From NCBI GenBank assembly GCA_934272845.1, contig CAKQSF010000010.1, positions 4,026 to 68,025 on the forward strand: a stretch of DNA of 64,000 nt, written 5' to 3'. Below are positions 1 through 9,195 of this stretch, piece by piece; the first letter of the stretch is position 1; every line of letters begins with the position of its first letter. Both the position numbers and the translations under genes were made by a program. This DNA is from an uncultured Prevotella sp. Lineage in GTDB: Bacteria > Bacteroidota > Bacteroidia > Bacteroidales > Bacteroidaceae. Below the pieces are notes generated by a model, which had not been told where the DNA came from, made no database searches, and was given only the letters and a program-made list of their open reading frames with translations.

Positions 1-960
1 GTGCTGAGTTATGTGCGCATAGAGTTTGCAGGATACCCATTCGAGAAGGATAAGGAGATAAACGGTTTGACATTAGGTTCTGTTGGCAGCGCGACGCAGA
101 TAGACCACGTTCAGGTGTCATACTCTAACGATGACTCCTTCGAATGGTTCGGAGGAACGGTCAATGCCAAGTATCTCGTAGCATATAAAGGATGGGACGA
201 TGACTTCGATACCGATAACGGATACTCAGGAAAGGTACAGTTCGGACTGGCAGTACGCGACTCTAAGATTGCCGATACATCACAGAGCAACGGCTTTGAG
301 AGCGATAACTGCGCTGACGGTTCACCTGTCGGTCCTTGGACTACAGCCACATTCAGCAATATTACCTTTGTAGGTCCGAAACTCGATGCATCGTTCCAGA
401 ATACTACAGACTACATCAATGGTGGCAATTACTTCCCAAATAACGGCTCAGCACTTGGAAAATTCCAGGCTGCTATGCAGATACGCCGTAACAGTCGCCT
501 TAACTGTGTAAACTCACTGGCTATAGGTTATCCTATCGGACTGATGCTCGACAACCAGAAGGGCGATACGCAGGGAGCGGCAAATAACGGACTGCTTAAG
601 TTGCAGAACATCTGGTTTGCTGGCATGGACGTAACTGGCAGTGATGCAAACAAACTGTATGACGACGTGCTCGTAACAGGATACGATGAGAAGTCAAAGC
701 CTATCACAGATGCCTCAAAGCCTTCTTTCTCTTCAACCTTCTTCCTTGCGCAGAACGGAAACAGAGCAATAGCAGACTGGGCAACACTCGTTGAGGCTGA
801 CGGTTACACACCTCTCGCCAACAGTCCGCTGCTAACAACACCAACATTCACAGGACTTGACAATTGGTTTATTACCGCTAACTACATTGGAGCGTTCGGA
901 GCAGGAGAGAAATGGACAGCAGGTTGGACCAACTTTGACCCACAGAACACTGACTATTGA
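1..960 (+). CDS. C-terminal part of a secreted beta-helix-like surface protein, function unknown
   Basis: The reading frame is open from the first base of the window and ends at a TGA, so the 319 residues seen are probably only the C-terminal part and the GTG at base 1 need not be the start. The sequence is rich in G, N, D and aromatic residues, with repeated strand-turn patterns such as VRIEFAGYPF, IDHVQVSYSNDDSFEWFGG and FSNITFVGP, as in right-handed parallel beta-helix or repeat-stranded extracellular proteins of Bacteroidetes. Similar proteins are often lipoproteins beside TonB-dependent receptors (recalled family knowledge). No catalytic motif is recognised. A hairpin terminator follows 33 bp after the stop. 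The surface location is inferred from composition only. Confidence 0.6.
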   Translation: MLSYVRIEFAGYPFEKDKEINGLTLGSVGSATQIDHVQVSYSNDDSFEWFGGTVNAKYLVAYKGWDDDFDTDNGYSGKVQFGLAVRDSKIADTSQSNGFESDNCADGSPVGPWTTATFSNITFVGPKLDASFQNTTDYINGGNYFPNNGSALGKFQAAMQIRRNSRLNCVNSLAIGYPIGLMLDNQKGDTQGAANNGLLKLQNIWFAGMDVTGSDANKLYDDVLVTGYDEKSKPITDASKPSFSSTFFLAQNGNRAIADWATLVEADGYTPLANSPLLTTPTFTGLDNWFITANYIGAFGAGEKWTAGWTNFDPQNTDY

Positions 961-993
961 TAATAAGGAAAAGGTGAATACATGAAAAACACG

Positions 994-1035
994 GGGTAGA
1001 AGATATGTCTCTATACATATTTTTCTACCCTTTTT
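994..1035 (+). terminator. Rho-independent terminator after the surface protein gene
   Basis: The arms GGGTAGAA (994-1001) plus ATATGT (1003-1008) pair with ACATAT (1015-1020) plus TTCTACCC (1023-1030), and a T run follows at 1031-1035. The hairpin covers the ATG at 1005, which argues against that ATG being the helicase start. Confidence 0.8.
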
Positions 1036-1036
1036 G

Positions 1037-1068
1037 CTTGCATTTGCTTCTATTATTTGCTACCTTTG
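1037..1068 (+). promoter_or_regulatory. Bacteroidetes-type promoter of the nuclease-helicase gene
   Basis: A -33-like CTTG (1037-1040) lies 20 bp from a -7 box TACCTTTG (1061-1068). The expected transcription start is about 1073-1076, directly at the ATG at 1077, so the mRNA may be leaderless. Confidence 0.55.
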
Positions 1069-1076
1069 CAATACTT

Positions 1077-4000
1077 ATGCAAGACAGAGAAATAAGATAT
1101 ACTCCAGAAACAAATAAGGAGACAGAAGCAGAACTGCGCGGAGCATTGCGCCATAAGCCAGACATAAAGATGGTGTATGGGGCGTTGCGCCGCGTGTTCC
1201 GTAGGTTTATAGACGAGAAAACAGACAGGGTAGGGGTGCTGATGTGTGGTGCCTTCGCCAAGACCGACTATCTATTGAAGGAATATGGGGCTGACGTAGC
1301 ATTGGCAAGAGAGGTGAATGCCGCCCGTACAAGAATGAGAAAGGCTGCCTTTCTCAGTGCGGACGAACTGTCGAAGCACGCTGATGCAGATGTAGAAGCA
1401 CTGTGCTCGTTGGTGCGATTGTGTAGCGATGACGCCACGAGGAAGGAGAGGAAGGAGAACCATACGGTGCAGAGGGCACGCTGGAAGTTGCGTCCTGATG
1501 TGGTGAGAATGATACTCCAACGGTGGGATGACGATTGCATGTATGGCATACTTGATGGTAGTGACGGCGAGGGAGAGGTGAGAGTGTGTTACAGTCATGG
1601 TAATACACGCTTCGACTTTGATTGGACTTACCTCAGAAGAATGTTCACAAAGGGAGCGCAGTTCAACCTCGTCAGACCAGAAGACAGGGAAGGTACACTC
1701 TTCCCAGAGTTGATAATATTCGCTCCAGACTATCTTGTCGACATTTCAACCGTAGCACGTTGCTTTACAAACTATGCCGAATCGCCCCTCGTCGCGCTTA
1801 TTAACAGACTGCAACCGCAGCAAAACTCAGAGGCGATAGTGCTTGGTAACTTCGCTGGTCAGTTGCTGGATGAGGCGGTAAGGGATGTTGTTGACGGTGA
1901 GGAAGAAGGCACGTCGCGTGACTATAACGACAGCGTGAAGGAGTTTTTTCGTAACAATGCCATCAGTCTTTTGACCGCAGGAGTGGGACCTAACTTCCAT
2001 GAAGAAGCGCGAAAACAGCGTGACCATATAGAGAAAGCGGTGAGACAGGATATGCCACAGACCGTATCGAGTTTCGATTCGAAAGAGGGCATGGTAGAAC
2101 CTTCATTCTTTTCGGAGATGCTTGGGCTGCAAGGGCGTATGGACTATCTGCAACTTGACTTCCGAGTGCTGATGGAGCAGAAATCGGGAAAGGGTAATTT
2201 TCCGTATGACAATTTTGTTAATCCGCGCCATAAGGAGGAACATTACGTGCAACTCTTGCTCTATATGCTCCTCATTCGCTATAACTATAGGGCTGTATAT
2301 GAGGACAATAATCGAGAGTTACACGCCTTTTTGCTATACTCTAAGTACCAGAATCCACTGTTAGGACTGGGCTTTGCTCCCGAACTAGTATTCAGAGCGA
2401 TAAAGTTAAGGAACAGGATAGCGGCGGCAGAACTGTATTACACTAAGGAGAACGCATACCGTGACGTACTCGAAAATCTTACGCCAGCGATGCTGAACGA
2501 ACGTCATGACTACGGTGCTTTGTGGCAACGATACCAGGAACCGCAGATAACGGAACTGTTAGCACCTATACATGGCGCATCAAAAGTGGAGCGAATGTAC
2601 TACTATCGCTTCCTTACCTTCATTGCAAATGAGCATGTTCGCTCAAAACTAGGCAATGGAACAAAGGAGTGTTCGGGCTTTGCCGCTACGTGGCAGGAGT
2701 CACTCGACGACAAGAAAATGGCGGGAAACATATACGATGGCCTAACTCTCACAGAGCCGACAAAGGAACATGAGGGTAACGTTGAGACCGTAACGTTGCA
2801 CTTTAGCGATGATGTAGACAATGATATGGCTAACTTTCGCGTTGGCGATGTTGTGATACTGTACCCCTATAAAAAAGAAACCGAACCAGATGCACGCCGC
2901 ATGATGGTCTTCAGATGCCGCATAGAGAGCATCGGTGTGGACTCTATACGACTGTCGTTGAGGGCACCTCAGTCTGACGCCAGAGTGTTCTTGTGGTATC
3001 ATGACATGATGTGGGCGATAGAACATGACTTCATTGAGGCATCGTATGGGTCGCTTTACCGCGGTATGCATGCCTTCCTCTCAGCGCCCAAAGAGCGTCG
3101 TGACCTACTGATGTTGCAGAGAGAACCGCGCGTTGACACCACAAAAACGCTGAAAGGAGATTACGGTAGTTTTAACGAACTGTCTCTTCGTGTTAAGCAA
3201 GCGCAGGATTTGTTTCTCATTATCGGTCCTCCCGGAACGGGAAAGACATCCTTCGGTATGCTGAACACGGTGAAAGAGGAGTTGCTGGAAGACCGTTCGG
3301 CGGTGCTGTTGCTGTCATATACCAACAGAGCAGTGGACGAAATATGCAGCAAACTGGTAGAAGACGGCATAGACTTCATACGTGTTGGTAGTGCGTTGAG
3401 TAGTGCACCAGAGTATAAAGACTATCTGTTGGAGGAGAAAGCACGTCGCTGTAAGACGCTGACCGAGTTGAGAACGATGCTCGAAACAGCCCGTGTCTAC
3501 GTGGGAACGACCACTGCTCTTAGTTCTAACGTGTCACTCTTGCAGATACGTCAGTTCACTCTCGCGGTGATAGATGAGGCTTCTCAGATACTGGAACCGC
3601 ATCTTATGGGCTTGTTAAGCGCAAGAGATGGGGAGTTTTCTGCCATAAAGAAAATGGTGTTTATAGGCGATCACAAGCAGTTGCCAGCGGTAGTGCAGCA
3701 GCCGCAGGACGTTTCCGGGGTGAAAGAGCAGGAACTTCTTGACATAAACCTTACCGACTGTCGTCTCTCTCTCTTTGAAAGACTGCTGCGAAAGTATCGT
3801 GATAACCCAGCAGTAACGTATATGTTGCACCGCCAAGGACGTATGCACCACGACATAGCGAGTTTTCCTAACGAGGCGTTTTATAACGGAAAACTTACGG
3901 AAGTGCCGCTTCCGCACCAGACGGGAGACCTTCCTGCGGTGGAAAAAGATGTAGAAGGAATGGAGAAAGTATTGCGTTCGTGTCGCATGACCTTCATTCC

Positions 4001-4466
4001 TACGGAGCCGCCAAGTGACAGTACCTCTGACAAAGTGAACATTGTAGAGGCTAAGATGATAGCCTCTGCGGTGAAAAAGATATATGATATAGAGGGTGAA
4101 GCGTTCGATGTAGACGCTACAGTAGGCGTGATAGTGCCTTACCGCAACCAAATAGCAACGATAAGAAACCTTATTGACACCTACGGAGTGCCCTGCTTGC
4201 ACAACATTGCCATTGATACCGTAGAGCGATTTCAAGGAAGTCAACGTAAATACATACTTTATGGCTTCACAATATCAAAGCCTTACCAGTTAAAATTCCT
4301 TACGGACAACGTGTTTGTTGATACAGACGGCACCGTGGTAGACCGTAAATTGAACGTCGCCATGACGCGTGCCAAAGAGCATCTCGTTATCTTCGGCAAT
4401 CCAGAACTGTTGCAACGAAACTATACTTTCGCCCGACTCATGGAGTTTGCAAATAAGGAACGATGA
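1077..4466 (+). CDS. Dna2-like nuclease-helicase (PD-(D/E)XK nuclease fused to superfamily 1 helicase)
   Basis: The protein has 1129 residues from the ATG at 1077. An upstream in-frame ATG at 1005 was rejected because it lies in a terminator hairpin and would add a stretch encoded by promoter sequence. The N-terminal half resembles the Dna2/RecB-type nuclease: GLQGRMD with D356, then EQK (E367, K369), then a conserved EEHYVQLLLYMLL helix. The C-terminal half is an SF1 helicase: Walker A GPPGTGKT (K723), Walker B DEAS (D833-E834), GDHKQLP, and the late motifs VERFQGSQ and NVAMTRAKEHL. Dna2 normally carries four cysteines binding an Fe-S cluster around the nuclease. Only the first (in ARCFTNYAESP) has a visible counterpart, so the cluster is probably lost. 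The role is inferred to be DNA end or flap processing in repair or replication. It stands alone between terminators. Confidence 0.8.
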   Translation: MQDREIRYTPETNKETEAELRGALRHKPDIKMVYGALRRVFRRFIDEKTDRVGVLMCGAFAKTDYLLKEYGADVALAREVNAARTRMRKAAFLSADELSKHADADVEALCSLVRLCSDDATRKERKENHTVQRARWKLRPDVVRMILQRWDDDCMYGILDGSDGEGEVRVCYSHGNTRFDFDWTYLRRMFTKGAQFNLVRPEDREGTLFPELIIFAPDYLVDISTVARCFTNYAESPLVALINRLQPQQNSEAIVLGNFAGQLLDEAVRDVVDGEEEGTSRDYNDSVKEFFRNNAISLLTAGVGPNFHEEARKQRDHIEKAVRQDMPQTVSSFDSKEGMVEPSFFSEMLGLQGRMDYLQLDFRVLMEQKSGKGNFPYDNFVNPRHKEEHYVQLLLYMLLIRYNYRAVYEDNNRELHAFLLYSKYQNPLLGLGFAPELVFRAIKLRNRIAAAELYYTKENAYRDVLENLTPAMLNERHDYGALWQRYQEPQITELLAPIHGASKVERMYYYRFLTFIANEHVRSKLGNGTKECSGFAATWQESLDDKKMAGNIYDGLTLTEPTKEHEGNVETVTLHFSDDVDNDMANFRVGDVVILYPYKKETEPDARRMMVFRCRIESIGVDSIRLSLRAPQSDARVFLWYHDMMWAIEHDFIEASYGSLYRGMHAFLSAPKERRDLLMLQREPRVDTTKTLKGDYGSFNELSLRVKQAQDLFLIIGPPGTGKTSFGMLNTVKEELLEDRSAVLLLSYTNRAVDEICSKLVEDGIDFIRVGSALSSAPEYKDYLLEEKARRCKTLTELRTMLETARVYVGTTTALSSNVSLLQIRQFTLAVIDEASQILEPHLMGLLSARDGEFSAIKKMVFIGDHKQLPAVVQQPQDVSGVKEQELLDINLTDCRLSLFERLLRKYRDNPAVTYMLHRQGRMHHDIASFPNEAFYNGKLTEVPLPHQTGDLPAVEKDVEGMEKVLRSCRMTFIPTEPPSDSTSDKVNIVEAKMIASAVKKIYDIEGEAFDVDATVGVIVPYRNQIATIRNLIDTYGVPCLHNIAIDTVERFQGSQRKYILYGFTISKPYQLKFLTDNVFVDTDGTVVDRKLNVAMTRAKEHLVIFGNPELLQRNYTFARLMEFANKER

Positions 4467-4522
4467 GTAATGAGAAAGAGAGGCAGACGTAAAAAAGGCA
4501 ATAACATAATATGAGAACAACG

Positions 4523-4571
4523 AAAAAAGGTTGTAAGTACTGATGAATTTCAGTAACTTACAACCTTTTTT
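4523..4571. terminator. Bidirectional terminator between helicase gene and metY
   Basis: The 16 bp arms 4523-4538 (A6 then GGTTGTAAGT) and 4556-4571 (ACTTACAACC then T6) are perfectly complementary, with inner ACTG/CAGT pairing. The A run on one side and T run on the other allow termination in both directions for the two converging genes. Confidence 0.9.
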
Positions 4572-4635
4572 ATGTTGTTGTTTCGTAATGTTTAAACAAT
4601 GACAAAACTGATTTTAAAACATTACTTTATAACGA

Positions 4636-5925
4636 TTAAATCTGTGCGAAAGCCTGGTCGAGGTCTGCAATGATGTCGTCGATGTGCTCAACACCGATAG
4701 ACAGGCGGACTGTTGAAGGCGTAATGTGCTGCTGAGCCAACTCTTCTGGAGTCATCTGAGAGTGAGTTGTGGTGTAAGGGTGGATAACGAGTGACTTAAC
4801 GTCAGCCACATTAGCGAGGAGAGAGAAGATCTTGAGGCTGTCAATGAACTTCCATGCCTCTTTCTCACCGCCCTTAATCTCGAACGTAAAGATAGAACCT
4901 GCACCATTAGGGAAGTACTTCTGGTAGAGAGCGTGGTCAGGATGGTCTGGCAGTGAAGGGTGATTAACCTTAGCAACCTTAGGATTCTTAGCAAGATATT
5001 CTACAACCTTCAGCGCGTTCTGTACGTGACGCTCTATGCGGAGAGGCAAAGACTCAGTGCCCTGAAGCAGTATCCATGCGTTGAATGGAGAGATCGTAGC
5101 ACCAGTATCGCGCAGAATCACGGCACGAATACGTGTTACGAATGCTGCAGGACCAGCAACATCAGCGAAGATAGCACCATGATAAGATGGGTCTGGCTTT
5201 GCGATTGTTGGGTACTTGTCAGCGTTTGCCTTCCAATCAAACTTACCTCCGTCAACGATAACACCGCCGAGAGATGATCCGTGACCACCAATGAACTTAG
5301 TAGCAGAATGAACTACGATGTCAGCACCGTGCTCCAAAGGACGAATAACGATAGGAGCGAAAGTATTATCGACAATGAATACGATGTTATGACGGTGTGC
5401 TACCTCTGCAACAGCCTCAAGATTGGTAACGTCTGAGTTAGGGTTACCGAATGTTTCAGCATAAACAACCTTGGTGTTAGGCTGAATAGCCTTCTCAAGA
5501 GCGTCGAGATCGTTAACATTAACGATGGTGTTTGTGATGCCAAGGTTAGCGAATGTGTGAGTGATAAGGTTGAAACTACCACCGTAAAGGTTATCAGCAG
5601 CCACGATATGGTCACCAGCTCCTACGATGTTCTGCAGTGCATAAGTCACAGCAGCGGCACCACTTGCAACGGCAAGACCAGCAACACCGCCTTCAAGTGC
5701 AGCGATACGATCCTCGAAAACACCCTGAGTAGAGTTGGTAAGACGACCGTAGATGTTACCAGCGTCACGAAGACCGAAACGGTCGGCAGCGTGTTGTGAG
5801 TTGTGGAAGACGTAAGATGTAGTCTGATATATAGGCACTGCACGTGAATCAGTTACTGGGTCAGCCTGTTCTTGGCCTACGTGAAGTGCGAGAGTTTCAA
5901 TGTGTAAGTTTTTGTTTGTGCTCAT
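4636..5925 (-). CDS. metY: O-acetylhomoserine aminocarboxypropyltransferase / sulfhydrylase (MetY)
   Basis: This is a PLP enzyme of the Cys/Met metabolism family, 429 residues, the usual length. It makes homocysteine from O-acetylhomoserine and sulfide in methionine synthesis in the cytoplasm. Visible marks are the N-terminal ETLALHVGQ and PIYQTTSYVF, the cofactor segment SATKFIGGHG with Schiff-base Lys210, and the C-terminal VRLSIGVEHIDDIIADLDQA. The length and the GQ..DP..DSRAVPIYQT start favour MetY over cystathionine synthase or lyase. It is monocistronic, with a clear promoter upstream and a bidirectional terminator downstream. CysE at 26.8 kb also serves sulfur amino acid synthesis but is not linked. 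Confidence 0.95.
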   Translation of the reverse strand: MSTNKNLHIETLALHVGQEQADPVTDSRAVPIYQTTSYVFHNSQHAADRFGLRDAGNIYGRLTNSTQGVFEDRIAALEGGVAGLAVASGAAAVTYALQNIVGAGDHIVAADNLYGGSFNLITHTFANLGITNTIVNVNDLDALEKAIQPNTKVVYAETFGNPNSDVTNLEAVAEVAHRHNIVFIVDNTFAPIVIRPLEHGADIVVHSATKFIGGHGSSLGGVIVDGGKFDWKANADKYPTIAKPDPSYHGAIFADVAGPAAFVTRIRAVILRDTGATISPFNAWILLQGTESLPLRIERHVQNALKVVEYLAKNPKVAKVNHPSLPDHPDHALYQKYFPNGAGSIFTFEIKGGEKEAWKFIDSLKIFSLLANVADVKSLVIHPYTTTHSQMTPEELAQQHITPSTVRLSIGVEHIDDIIADLDQAFAQI

Positions 5926-5976
5926 ATTTCTATCGTTTTATTTGTTGTTTGTATGTTTGTTTCTTATTTCTGAGTG

Positions 5977-6007
5977 CAAAGTTACTGCTTTTTTCTAATG
6001 TGGCAAA
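5977..6007 (-). promoter_or_regulatory. Promoter of metY
   Basis: Read on the minus strand, TTTG (6007-6004) is followed after 19 bp by TAACTTTG (5984-5977), a full match to the Bacteroidetes -33/-7 consensus. The leader to the ATG is about 45 nt. Confidence 0.85.
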
Positions 6008-6032
6008 TACCAAATGTATGTTATATCCACCA

Positions 6033-9011
6033 CTATTCATTGGTAAAAGGCATCACTTCTTGCATGAAAATTGCGTCTAATACCGATGTCGCTGCATCGT
6101 TTGTGGGTTGTAATTTATCGCTGATTTTCAGGTCGTTAACGGCAGTGTTGTAGTAAGACTTGTTGCCAGTGAGCCAGTAAGCGTAAGCCTTCAGTCGGGG
6201 AATGCGAAATTTATTGTTTGACAAAGAAAAAGCCTTCTCTTTGTATTCTTTAGCGTGTTGCAACCACGTTTTGTTCCATTCGGGTGTGGTAAGCGACAGC
6301 ATTATCTCGTTCATCATTTCAAATCCGCCCATGATAGAGAGCAGGTGGTTGGTGTTTTGTACTGTGCTATCGCCCTCCCATGACACAATTCCCGTGGCAG
6401 GGTCATAACCTAACGCCTTTGGACCGCTGAAAATGCCGTGGGGAAGAGCTGCGATGCTCTTCATGCCAGCAAGTATCTTGTCCCTGTACACATCGTTGCC
6501 AGTGCGCTCCCATTCCGTAAACCAGTTGCTGGCGTATGCCGTCCAGTCGGGGCCGATGCGCAAACGAGCCGGTGCGGTGCATGGGTATTTAGCGGAACGA
6601 GGCTGCGCCAGACGCATGGGGTCGAGGGAATAGAGCAGTTGGTCAGCGTCTTTCACCTCGTGCATGATGTCGCCAGTGCGTTCGTCTGCGGTGAGATAGT
6701 AGAAGAAACGGTTAAAGAAAGCCTGCGAAATGCGTGCCTCTTTCGCTCCACACCCCCAGTGAACAACGTTGTGTCGGGTGCCAAGTCCAGCGTGAACACC
6801 ACGATGGTAGCAGTCAACCTCAGCGTTATGGCGACACATTGCCACCGCCATTCGCCATGCAACGGGACTTCCTGTGCGCAGAAACTCATACCAGAACATT
6901 GCAGGAGAAGCCAGTTCAGTATTGTCCCAAGCATATCCTCCCACGTCGTATCGCCATTCATCACGACTGGAATCATATGTGTGCATCACGTCACCATAGT
7001 TAAAGAACCCATACCATGCATTGCGCTCCTGTTCTGATGCGTAAGACTTTACTATATTATATATGGTAGAATCAAGTGCCGTTCCCTTGTCAAGGCTCCA
7101 TATTCCGAACGCTCTTTTGCGGTGAAGATACGCTGGTGAGGGCAGCATCTGCGTGTGAGTGGCAAGTGAAGGCAGTGCGCTTGACAGACTATCGATGCCG
7201 TCAGTAGATAGAGTAAGGTAAATCTCTGACGTCCTTGCTATGCCACTGGCGGTGCTCATGCCCTTTTGTACATCCTCGTAAGCAGCCTCTAAACCGTGAG
7301 GAATAGTATCATAATGAGCAAAAGACATCGCTTCAGCTTCGGGACTCCATAGAGATAGGCTCACCGTAGCATTGCTATCACGTGCTCCGTCCACCTGAAG
7401 TGTGGAGGGATAAGACTGCCAGAAGTCTGCAAGATGGAAGGCAACGCAGTGTTTCCTGTCGCCAATGGCAACAACGCCAGGTGCTCTGCGTCCCTCGATA
7501 GTACCAATCCAAGGCGATAGGGACGTTGCCCTCTTGCGGATAGAGAAACCGTTTGGCGATAGTTGAGAGAGGCGAAAACCGTCCCAAGATGCTATCTGAG
7601 CGAGGATACTGCGGCTTCGTTCGTCGGTAGGAACACCGTTGGCGTCAAGGTTTATGGGACGTCGAGCGATGAGAGGCTTTACATGCATGGTTTTAACCTC
7701 ATTGGAGTCTGTAAGGAACAACACTTTGCGGAAATGGTTTTCACCGTTCATCGGTACCTCAAAACGCACAGCCAACGAGCGTAATCCTTCTGCATTGACA
7801 GTAGAATCAACAAAAAACGTGTGGGTAATCTTTATCTCATTGCTGCCGCGATAGGTGTAAAGTCTGATGACGAAGTTATCACCTTCCATCTTCCAGCACC
7901 ACCTTACGTTGCCCATTTGTTCCTTGATAATTCTACGAGTTGGTAGCATCTTTCCGTTACACTCCACCCAAGCCTTGCCTAAACACTTCTTTTCGCCGAC
8001 CAAAATACTGTCGAACAACATTCCGTTGTCTGAAAAATGAAGAAGCGGAAACATCGCTTTACCATTATTGTTAAGCCCATTTCCCCGCACTGTGGCAATG
8101 GCTTTCCACTTAACACTACCGTCAGGCCATGAGGCGAGAGTCCATTGGTCAGATGGCAATGTGTTCTTATCTTGTTTGAGAACAAGTGTTTCTTCCTCTT
8201 TCAGTTCGCCTATGGCGAAAGGGACACCGAACGTAATTCCCTCGCCATCGCTGCGCTTTACGCCCATGATGTCATTCAGTTCAATGCCTTCACAGTCTTT
8301 CTTCGTGCTGCGTTCCAATAGCATTGTGCCGTTACCTCTGTGAGGAACAGCAGGCGAAGATGTAAAACGGAAGTTACGAAGTTGTGCGTGTGCCAACGTG
8401 GTACGAAAACCAAAGTATCCTTCCTCCAAAGGGGTAGGGTCCGTATAGTCCACAATGCACTCTCCATCGATAATGAATTTAGCGTGCCCGTCAGCCGCTT
8501 CAAGCCTTATTTTGTACCAATGATCTCCCTCAATCATGTGCTTCTTATCCGTATATTCACGCAAAATAGCAGGGCGATATTTAGCGTCTGTTACCCCTCT
8601 AACGTCACCGTTGTAACGACGAAAGCGAGTGGTAGCGTTGTAGTTGCCGCCATATCCCATATAATACAGGTTCAGAGTGTAAGAATTAACGAACCTACCG
8701 CCACGCTTCTTGGCATTTACAAAAACATCTTTGGCAGTAGGGTCGCTCGCCATCCAGAAGCAGTTGAGGTCAGAGATACGCCCATCGCCCACAATGCGCG
8801 CTTCGTATTCAATAACCACGTTGCCCTTCATAAGCGTCTTGTTCCATAGAGTCAGTCCGCCAGGAGCATGAATGTCAGCAACTGAATCCTTACTCCAAGT
8901 GACGTAACCATCCTTTTCTGCCTCTACAACCCATTGGCTTGCGGCAGACGATAGAGTAGGGAATATTGCGGAAAGTATAAGTATTATGGATAGGAAAAAA
9001 CTATGTTTCAT
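6033..9011 (-). CDS. Secreted exo-rhamnogalacturonan lyase-like protein (PcRGLX/YetA family, with N-terminal DUF6250-like domain)
   Basis: The protein has 992 residues with a Sec signal peptide (KHSFFLSIILILSAIFPTLSSA). Residues about 25-220 look like a concanavalin-type sandwich (DUF6250-like: LNCFWMASDP, YKIRLEAADGHAKFIIDGE, FGFRTT). Then comes the N-terminal barrel of the PcRGLX/YetA family (GVPFAIGEL, LASWPDGSVKWKAIA), a central domain, and an (alpha/alpha)-type C-terminal part (YGDVMHTYD, DNTELASPAMFWYEFLRTG, GLGTRHNVVHWGCGAKEARIS). Family members cleave rhamnogalacturonan from chain ends (family knowledge). Substrate and catalytic residues are not assigned here. No SusC/SusD pair or other carbohydrate-active genes surround it, so it is an isolated pectin-type enzyme and not part of a visible utilisation locus. 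Confidence 0.75.
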   Translation of the reverse strand: MKHSFFLSIILILSAIFPTLSSAASQWVVEAEKDGYVTWSKDSVADIHAPGGLTLWNKTLMKGNVVIEYEARIVGDGRISDLNCFWMASDPTAKDVFVNAKKRGGRFVNSYTLNLYYMGYGGNYNATTRFRRYNGDVRGVTDAKYRPAILREYTDKKHMIEGDHWYKIRLEAADGHAKFIIDGECIVDYTDPTPLEEGYFGFRTTLAHAQLRNFRFTSSPAVPHRGNGTMLLERSTKKDCEGIELNDIMGVKRSDGEGITFGVPFAIGELKEEETLVLKQDKNTLPSDQWTLASWPDGSVKWKAIATVRGNGLNNNGKAMFPLLHFSDNGMLFDSILVGEKKCLGKAWVECNGKMLPTRRIIKEQMGNVRWCWKMEGDNFVIRLYTYRGSNEIKITHTFFVDSTVNAEGLRSLAVRFEVPMNGENHFRKVLFLTDSNEVKTMHVKPLIARRPINLDANGVPTDERSRSILAQIASWDGFRLSQLSPNGFSIRKRATSLSPWIGTIEGRRAPGVVAIGDRKHCVAFHLADFWQSYPSTLQVDGARDSNATVSLSLWSPEAEAMSFAHYDTIPHGLEAAYEDVQKGMSTASGIARTSEIYLTLSTDGIDSLSSALPSLATHTQMLPSPAYLHRKRAFGIWSLDKGTALDSTIYNIVKSYASEQERNAWYGFFNYGDVMHTYDSSRDEWRYDVGGYAWDNTELASPAMFWYEFLRTGSPVAWRMAVAMCRHNAEVDCYHRGVHAGLGTRHNVVHWGCGAKEARISQAFFNRFFYYLTADERTGDIMHEVKDADQLLYSLDPMRLAQPRSAKYPCTAPARLRIGPDWTAYASNWFTEWERTGNDVYRDKILAGMKSIAALPHGIFSGPKALGYDPATGIVSWEGDSTVQNTNHLLSIMGGFEMMNEIMLSLTTPEWNKTWLQHAKEYKEKAFSLSNNKFRIPRLKAYAYWLTGNKSYYNTAVNDLKISDKLQPTNDAATSVLDAIFMQEVMPFTNE

Positions 9012-9057
9012 GCGTGCTTTAATTTATATAAGGTGTAGTGTGATAGTAAATTATTAT

Positions 9058-9066
9058 GCAAAGGTA
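9058..9066 (-). promoter_or_regulatory. Probable -7 box for the lyase-like gene
   Basis: On the minus strand the sequence is TACCTTTGC, 47 nt upstream of the ATG. No TTTG is seen at the expected -33 distance, so the promoter may be weak or activator-dependent. Confidence 0.5.
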
Positions 9067-9125
9067 ATGTTTTTTGCTTAAATATTTGTGATTGTGCAGA
9101 ACAAAATTGTGCATACATAAACACT

Positions 9126-9162
9126 AATAAAGCCCAAATCACATTGTGGTTTGGGCTTTATT
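9126..9162 (-). terminator. Terminator after mltG
   Basis: The 17-base arms AATAAAGCCCAAATCAC (9126-9142) and GTGGTTTGGGCTTTATT (9146-9162) are nearly perfectly complementary around a short loop, 34 bp past the mltG stop. A/T-rich stem ends allow use from either strand. Confidence 0.8.
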
Positions 9163-9195
9163 ACTTGATGTATGTTTTGTATTGCGTCCTGTGTA

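Noticed and set aside
3615..4244. 209-codon minus-strand frame
   Set aside because: It is antisense to the conserved helicase motifs and has no recognisable protein features.
6438..7037. 199-codon plus-strand frame inside the lyase-like gene
   Set aside because: It is antisense to conserved family blocks and has no recognisable protein features.
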